From assembly GCA_030522415.1 (NCBI GenBank), contig CM060109.1:2551641-2615640 (forward strand): a stretch of 64,000 bases of DNA. The letters run 5' to 3'. The notes under the pieces were generated by a model. The model was not told the origin of the DNA, did no database searches, and saw only the letters and a list, made by a program, of their open reading frames with translations. Of this stretch, positions 57,704-64,000 are shown one piece after another; the stretch's first letter is position 1; every line of letters begins with the position of its first letter. The position numbers and the translations under genes are program-made. The DNA is from Channallabes apus. Its lineage: Eukaryota; Chordata; Actinopteri; Siluriformes; Clariidae.

Positions 57704-58412
57704 TCACAGGATGATCTGGTTTTTGAAACTGCGGTTGAGGTCTTTGTGCGGCAGCACGATGGAGTTGAGGATGATCACTTCAGACGGGATCGTCACGTTA
57801 CAGCCTGAGGACACACAACAGGGGTTAAACTACAAGCACGCACACACACGCACACACACACACACACACCTACACGACAACTACAGAAACACATATATAC
57901 ATGAAAACTACAGGTAAAACAAACTACAAACAAAAACCCTAATCACAGTCAAAACTACAAATATGACCACAAACTACAGGTGAAGGATAAATATGGAGAG
58001 AATTACAGACGAGCAGATAAAACTACAGATAAAAACAAACCACAGATAAAACTGCAGAAAATTACAAAAGACTAAATAGAAATAAAACTACAGACCAAAG
58101 ATAAACTACAGATCTATCAATATATCTACAGATAAAACTAGACAAAAGTGCAAAATGAACCACAAACTACAGATAAAAGTCCAAACTATTCATAACAGAT
58201 CCAATACAAACTACTGATAAACTACAGAATAAATGAAGTAAAGACAAAACTACAAGTGAAAACTACAAATAAAAACAAACTACTAAACTACTGACCTACA
58301 AATCAAAAAATCTACCAATAAAACAAACTACAGACAGTAGGAGATTTAAAAAAACGCAAAAAAATTAAGAAATGTCATAAAATCTGTAAAATTAAATAAA
58401 TGATGATGAAGG

Positions 58413-58471
<59 letters not shown>

Positions 58472-58714
58472 GTCGTACCGAGGATGGTGATGGACGGTGT
58501 CAGTTTTCCGTCTCTGAACAGAGTCTCGCTGTCGATTTTGGCGTACGGGTCGTTAGGGTTCGGGTCACTCGGGGTTCCCTCCACTCTCGCCCACTTCCCG
58601 ATGGTGCTGTCCCACCCGATTATACTGTTTAACACACAGCTGTGGTCCTGCAGGCACACACACACACGCACGCACGCACACATGCACGCACACACACAAT
58701 GTGTTTTTTTGTTG

Positions 58715-58761
<47 letters not shown>

Positions 58762-61203
58762 GTTTTTTTGTTGTTACACACACACACACACACACACACA
58801 GTGTTCTGTAGTAAAAGATGAACACTGACAAATATGTAAAAAAAATTAAAAGCCTTTAAGGTGGAAAAACTAAAATATTAATGAATAATTTTAATAACAT
58901 TTCTATATAAGGACACGTTACATGATGTACAGGTTCACTAACAAACTCCACATGCTAACAAAATGTGTTACATAAAAATCTCTCACCTTTATATCTAAGA
59001 ACGTTTTTGTGTGTATAAAGTTTTAACAGACGATTTCAATCAGTTTGTAAATAAAAAAAATTGTGAAAACTATTTCTATGATAATAACAGGACAGTGTAT
59101 TGTGAAATTCTTTATCATTATATCATATTACATCATATATTTATTATATTATATTATATTACATTACGTTATATTATATTACGTTACGTTATATTATATT
59201 ATATTGTTATATTATATTATATATTTTATTATTCATTCATTCATTCATTCATTTTCTATACCGCTTAATCCTGTGTTCAGGGTCGCGGGGGACCTGGAGC
59301 CTATCCCAGGAGACTTCGGGCACTAGGCGGGGTACACCCTGGACAGGGTGCCAATCCATCGCAGGGCACACACACACACACACACTCACACTTCCAATCA
59401 CACACTATGGTCAATTTAGGAACGCCAATTAGCCTAACCTGCATATCTTTGGACTGTGGGAGGAAACCGGAGTACCCGGAGGAAACCCACCAAGCACGGG
59501 GAGAACATGCAAACTCCATGCACACAGAGACGGGAATCGAGCCTGGCCGGGGGAATCGAACCCAGACCCTGGAGGTGCAAGGCGACAGTGCTAACCACTA
59601 CACCACCTATATTTTATACTATATTACATTATATTATATAATATATCTCCTAAGCCCTAATGCACGCGTGTCCACACTGCACGTAGGAACATAGAAAGCA
59701 TGAAAGCAGTGAGATGCCTGTAAGGTGGCTCCATGGAGGATGATGGACTCTCTGACTCGAACCCCGGCCCCGATCGTCACTCCGGTGCCTATCGACACGT
59801 TTGGACCCAACTGTGGAAATAAAACATCATCAGTTCCATTTCCTTTGGATTCTCTCATTACAGACACGAATCACTGACATGATGTTACTGAGCAGAGCCC
59901 TCGCGTGCAGAGTCACGTGCAGAGTCAGGTGTAGAGTCACGTGCAGAGTCACGTGTACAGTCACGTGTAGAGTCACGTGCAGAGTCACGTGCAGAGTCAC
60001 GTGCAGAGTCACGTGTAGAGTCACGTGCAGAGTCACGTGTAGAGTCACGTGTAGAGTCGCGTGCAGAGTCGCGTGCAGAGTCACGTGTAGAGTCACGTGT
60101 AGAGTCACATGCAGAGTCACGTGTACAGTCACGTGCAGAGTCACGTGTACAGTCACGTGTAGAGTCACATGCAGAGTCACGTGTACAGTCACGTGCAGAG
60201 TCACGTGTACAGTCACGTGTAGAGTCACGTGCAGAGTCACGTGTACAGTCACGTGCAGAGTCACGTGCAGAGTCACGTGCAGAGTCAGGTGTAGAGTCAG
60301 GTGCAGAGTCGCGTGTAGAGTCAGGTGTAGAATCACGTGTACAGTCGCGTGCAGAGTCGCGTGCAGAGTCGCGTGCAGAGTCAGGTGCAGAGTCGCGTGT
60401 AGAGTCGCGTGTCGAGTCAGGTGTAGAGTCACATGCAGAGTCACGTGCAGAGTCGCGTGTAGAGTCAGGTGTAGAATCACGTGTACAGTCGCGTGCAGAG
60501 TCGCGTGCAGAGTCGCGTGCAGAGTCGCGTGTCGAGTCAGGTGTACAGTCACGTGTAGAGTCACGTGCAGAGTCGCGTGCAGAGTCACGTGTAGAGTCAC
60601 ATGCAGAGTCGCGTGCAGAGTCACGTGTACAGTCACATGCAGAGTCACGTGTAGAGTCACGTGTAGAGTCGCGTGCAGAGTCGCGTGCAGAGTCACGTGT
60701 AGAGTCGCGTGTAGAGTCGCGTGCAGAGTCGCGTTAGTATGGTGTACTTATTATGGAAAACATTGGCTTCATTTTTTTAATTATTATTATTTTTTTATTC
60801 GTTGTTGACAAAAAAGGTTTAAAGACAGTGACCAGGGCTTATTATAATAATGAAATATTCAGTCATGTGACTAGCACTAGGGTTATAGTATGTAAGTACT
60901 CGTTCAGGTGACCATGACTCATTATAATTTATACATATACAGTCACATGACATTTATAATATTTAAGCACTCATGTGTCGTGTGTCCAGAGCCCACAGGA
61001 GGGTGTACTTTCTTTTCCCCATGACTGTAACACTAATTACACCTCTGGGTCTAGACGAGTGATGAGTGTGTGTACAGCAGGGACTCACCACAGCCGTGGG
61101 GTCGATGTTAGCTGTCGGGTGGACGTAAACATTTCCTAAAAATCAGACACATCTGCATTAACACATATTCTGGTGCTGGTGTTCCAACCTGCATTAATAT
61201 ATA

Positions 61204-61246
<43 letters not shown>

Positions 61247-62030
61247 CCAGCAGTTAGAACACTTACCGATTATTTTGGGTCCCCCTTCGTTACTGGTGGC
61301 CAGTCTCTCAGGGTGGGTCTTATGGTACTGGTTTAGATACAGACGACTGGCGTAAATCGCTGATCTGAAGAAGCAGACACACAAAATCCTCGAGGTTAAG
61401 ACAGAAATCTAAGAGAAACAAGGAGCACTTACAGCGCCCTCTGCTGGATAGGAACATTTGCTTGTCTTTAATTAGGGCCCAAACAATCAGCCCAATGACA
61501 TCATAGCTCTGATAGTGTCCATGTCATCGTGTTTGAGGGTTTTTGTCTTAACGTGCTCAAAAAGTCATGAAAATCTGCACACATGCTGCAATCTGCTGCC
61601 ATTAGGGCAGCTGGGCGTGGCTCAGGGTGTGGCTCGGGGGCGTGGCTCGGGGCCTTCACACGAGATTTCGCTACATAGTTCATACACACCTGCATGTATA
61701 CGTGTAAAACTCACTGAGATCTCCTCGAGCTGAACAACTTCTGCTGTGGGCGTCGAGACTCAACAGGAAGTCAGTTAATTTTGGGTTGTTTGCAAAACAC
61801 ACCTGATGGAATCTGATCTTCTCCTCTTAGGATCGTATCATTTACACCATCACCACCAAACTGGGTCGATATTCTCTCAGGACGTCGAGGACACACACAC
61901 ACACACACACACACACTGCGCAGGGGTTCTTCATTTCTCAAACAGTTCAGCTGTGGCGAGGCCGTAAACTTATGACCAACAGTGGCAAATAACTTCCTTC
62001 TATAGTTGTAGAAGTTACACTGTATATGTC

Positions 62031-62062
<32 letters not shown>

Positions 62063-62570
62063 GGTCTCACCCTGCAGATTTAATCTGACTCCAGAACCGG
62101 TCGGTTTTGTACACGTAGAGTTTCTCCTGAGCCGCCAGAGCCGTGAAGATGTCCTGCTCCAGACGGATCACCTCGGCTCTCTGCCAGCCGTTACACTGCT
62201 CATCTCTGCAACAAACGTTTACACACACAACACACACACAACACACACACAACACACACACACACAACACACACACCTGTTACTCTACAAAAGGCAAAAG
62301 ACAAAAAGTGAAGCGTGCTGTAAATCCTGCGGTGAAGCTTGGTCAGATACTCCACTGACTGTAGGGTGCCATTACTTTTGTCCTTATTGGCCATCTAATC
62401 TAATATAGGGAGGAGTTTTGGAAGGGGGAGGAGTTTAACAGCTGGATGCAGTTATTGCAAGCGTTAATTTACTTTAGGATCAGAAGCTGAACTTCAACAG
62501 AAGAAAACCTCAAGAGCAGAAGGTTTCATTTATGAAGAAAATTCTGAAATCAACACAGGGTTCACAAATT

Positions 62571-62608
<38 letters not shown>

Positions 62609-63955
62609 AGATGATTAATTCAGTAATGATGAAAATCCTCTATTAACTTGTCGAGCCCACGGACTCTAAGTAGGACATGTGAGTAAGAGGTGGAGGTAAT
62701 TAGTGGAGGTCCAGACTGTCCCCTCCAGCTGAGAGGAAACTGGTTCTGATGGTCAGGAACCACCAAGGCACAGTGCTGAAATGGACTAGAACACCAGTGT
62801 CACCTCCTCCAGTCAAACCAGTTTCAGAAATCCTGGTTTTGCTCCAAAAATGCAGAACCTTCGAGTTCAGCTAAAGTTTACAGCTGACCATGTGGACAAA
62901 TACAAAGCCTTCTGGAGGAACGTTCTGGCCAGAGGTGTGTTTGGAGGAGTGAAGGACTGATGACCAAGTACACAGCAGCAGGTGTGAAGCATGGTGGTGG
63001 TGGCAGCATTACACTCTGGAACACACACACACATCAGTCTGTGGAGCCGGAAGAGCGAATTGTGATTCGTTATTTCCGACACTTCCGGCTGTGTCTCTCT
63101 TTCAAAGGTGCATCTACACTGTTACTAAAAAAACGTCCTGAGAGACAGACAGGTGTCCGTTATTGGACCGGTTACAAACCGCACGCGATGTCTGGACACT
63201 CTGGTGTTACTAAAACGTCTCTCCTCCGCGCGTGTCTCTGCTTGAAGGCCGTTTCCTCTCTACTCCTACCCAGTTAGGACAACTTCAAAGAATCTCGATA
63301 AATAACTCCTACTCCTAAAAGTAGGACCAAAAGTGCGTCCTACTCTGAGGCGTGCAGTAAACACGGACTCAGAGCCTAAAATAAATGGAACCGTGTGGTT
63401 TAAACTCCTGAGGTTGTTCTTCTGTAAAACATCAGTTCAAGACAATCAAAGGAAGATCAACTTCTGCCCCGTTCCAATACTTCTGCTCAACTCAACATCC
63501 ACTGACATGCTGTAAGTAACTCGTCTAGATAACGATCAGGAAATGAAAACTAAAACTCTGATCTATCGTCTCATGTTCATCATCCTCTCATCTCGAGCAT
63601 CAAAGCGTACTGAGGACACACACACACACACACACACACAGTAGGCGTGACTTACCCCTCATAGGGAAACCTGACGGTGGAAAACATCAGACAAAAGGAC
63701 GAAAAGAAAATATAGAGACGGGATAAATGAAAAGCGGAAGGAATGAAATGATGGAGGAATGAGGGTTACAGAGTGTGTGTGTGTGTGTGCGTGTGTGTGT
63801 GTGAGGGGGCGGAGTCTCGCTCACAGCGTCATGTCCTGCTGGTTCTTGTGAAACACGTCTCCGATGTGCCTGAAGATCTCCGGGGTGAAGAGGTAAATCC
63901 CACAGTTGATGACGTCACTGACGAACGTGCTCGGCTTCTCCACGTAGTGCAGCAC
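57704..63955 (-). CDS. gmppa: GMPPA, GDP-mannose pyrophosphorylase alpha (regulatory) subunit, 3' part
   Basis: Cytosolic partner of the catalytic GMPPB. In vertebrates GMPPA binds GDP-mannose and restrains GMPPB, limiting GDP-mannose supply for glycosylation. Minus-strand exons in transcript order: 63955-63825, 63670-63656, 62205-62071, 61364-61267, 61135-61089, 59810-59718, 58647-58479, 57804-57704 (TGA 57706-57704). Phases agree and give 262 residues; about 160 N-terminal residues, including the nucleotide-binding signature, lie beyond the window. Visible motifs: [20 protein letters not shown] (end of the sugar-nucleotidyltransferase fold), IRLEQD and [25 protein letters not shown], left-handed beta-helix hexapeptides ([19 protein letters not shown]), [16 protein letters not shown] and the C-terminal RSFKNQIIL. 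All are strongly conserved with human GMPPA. Exon 2 here is a 15-nt microexon, and the intron after LHGATLQ has a GC donor. The last exon identified is the true terminus. Confidence 0.95.
57870..58340. repeat. Degenerate AACTACAGATAAAA array in GMPPA last intron
   Basis: The word ACTACA, with AAA spacers, occurs more than twenty times over 470 bp at irregular spacing. In the transcript it reads TTTATCTGTAGTTT. Confidence 0.6.
58414..58469. repeat. (TG)n beside GMPPA penultimate exon
   Basis: A pure TG tract of about 56 bp on the plus strand, hence (CA)n ten nt after the 5' splice site in the GMPPA transcript. CA tracts at 58653-58700 and 58719-58800 lie on the other side of the exon. Confidence 0.95.
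59230..59607 (-). mobile_element. tRNA-derived SINE, family A, in GMPPA intron
   Basis: Near full-length copy with an (ATGA)n tail (59231-59254), flanked by a TATATTTTAT duplication (59220-59229 and 59608-59617). The first few bases of the head are missing. It is in the same orientation as GMPPA. Confidence 0.92.
59888..60735. repeat. 12-bp E-box minisatellite (GTCACGTGCAGA)n in GMPPA intron
   Basis: About 70 units of 12 bp. The core varies among CACGTG, CGCGTG, CAGGTG and CACATG, and the 3' part among CAGA, TAGA and TACA. The 335- and 288-codon frames across it arise because the period is a multiple of three with no stop. Confidence 0.97.
61207..61244. repeat. (TG)n beside a GMPPA exon
   Basis: Plus-strand TG, so (CA)n in the transcript about 23 nt after the 5' splice site of exon 61364-61267. 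Confidence 0.95.
61434..61448 (-). promoter_or_regulatory. CTCF-like motif
   Basis: GCGCCCTCTGCTGGA; the complement TCCAGCAGAGGGCGC is a strong match to the CTCF core. It lies in a GMPPA intron. Confidence 0.45.
62460..63617. other. GMPPA intron between microexon and next exon; Tc1-like relic
   Basis: Positions 62876-63020 retain traces of a Tc1-type transposase (TTCTGGAGGAACGTTCTGGCC; GTGAAGCATGGTGGTGGTGGC at 62981-63001) in broken frames. (CA)n lies at 62573-62607. No host exon was seen. Confidence 0.5.
63656..63670 (-). CDS. gmppa: GMPPA 15-nt microexon (encodes FPYE plus split codons)
   Basis: Transcript sense: acceptor CCACCGTCAG, exon GTTTCCCTATGAGGG, donor GTAAGTCAC. It joins CT from the upstream exon (CTG, Leu) and A from the next (GGA, Gly), giving MTL-FPYEG-DEQ. 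Skipping it keeps the frame (MTL-DEQ). Confidence 0.8.
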
Positions 63956-64000
63956 CTGCAGGCAGAGGAACCACACACACACACACACACACACACACAC

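Noticed and set aside
40766..60735. CRISPR-like arrays
   Set aside because: Units are contiguous 12-bp tandem repeats without unique spacers, in a vertebrate genome.
59801..60808. 335- and 288-codon frames on both strands (CRVTCRV / LHVTLHV)
   Set aside because: A 12-bp tandem repeat without stops keeps frames open; the region is intronic in GMPPA.

Overview
This window is from a ray-finned fish nuclear genome. The evidence is GT-AG split genes for two vertebrate proteins, very abundant (CA)n/(TG)n tracts, tRNA-derived SINEs, LINE tails of teleost type, RTE and Tc1/mariner elements, and a chromodomain Ty3/gypsy retrotransposon. I cannot fix the species; an otophysan such as a catfish or characin would fit, but that is a guess.

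Layout. Positions 1-43,000 are a gene-poor, repeat-built region in which I see no host protein-coding gene. It holds a hAT-like element split by a Tc1 copy (613-2727), several SINEs, PIF/Harbinger-like short elements (11177-11984, 25978-26676, 27998-28271), a decayed Tc1 copy split by a SINE (12011-13575), a 5'-truncated RTE LINE split by a SINE (16254-17536), an apparently intact gypsy chromovirus-type retrotransposon on the minus strand (20141-25801), an L2/CR1-type LINE split by a DD37E Tc1-like element (33688-36700), long dinucleotide, tetranucleotide and 12-15 bp arrays, and a few stretches that could be conserved non-coding DNA.

Positions 43,367-53,878 carry a complete 16-coding-exon RACGAP1 (MgcRacGAP) gene on the plus strand. 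It encodes a coiled coil, a C1 zinc domain and a RhoGAP domain, and has an unusual in-frame NANIQ-type peptide repeat between the coiled coil and the C1 domain. Positions 57,704-63,955 carry the last eight coding exons of GMPPA on the minus strand; its 5' part lies beyond the window. The two genes converge tail to tail across about 3.8 kb that holds a hAT-like element.

The products act in unrelated processes. RACGAP1 is the GAP subunit of centralspindlin in cytokinesis. GMPPA is the regulatory subunit of GDP-mannose pyrophosphorylase. What links them here is architecture. In both genes, on opposite strands, TG tracts lie before 3' splice sites and CA tracts after 5' splice sites, and each gene has one GC-AG intron. 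No prokaryotic-type system (CRISPR, operon, defence island) is present. The most interesting leads are the splice-site dinucleotide pattern, the coding repeat in RACGAP1, a 15-nt GMPPA microexon and an E-box minisatellite inside GMPPA.
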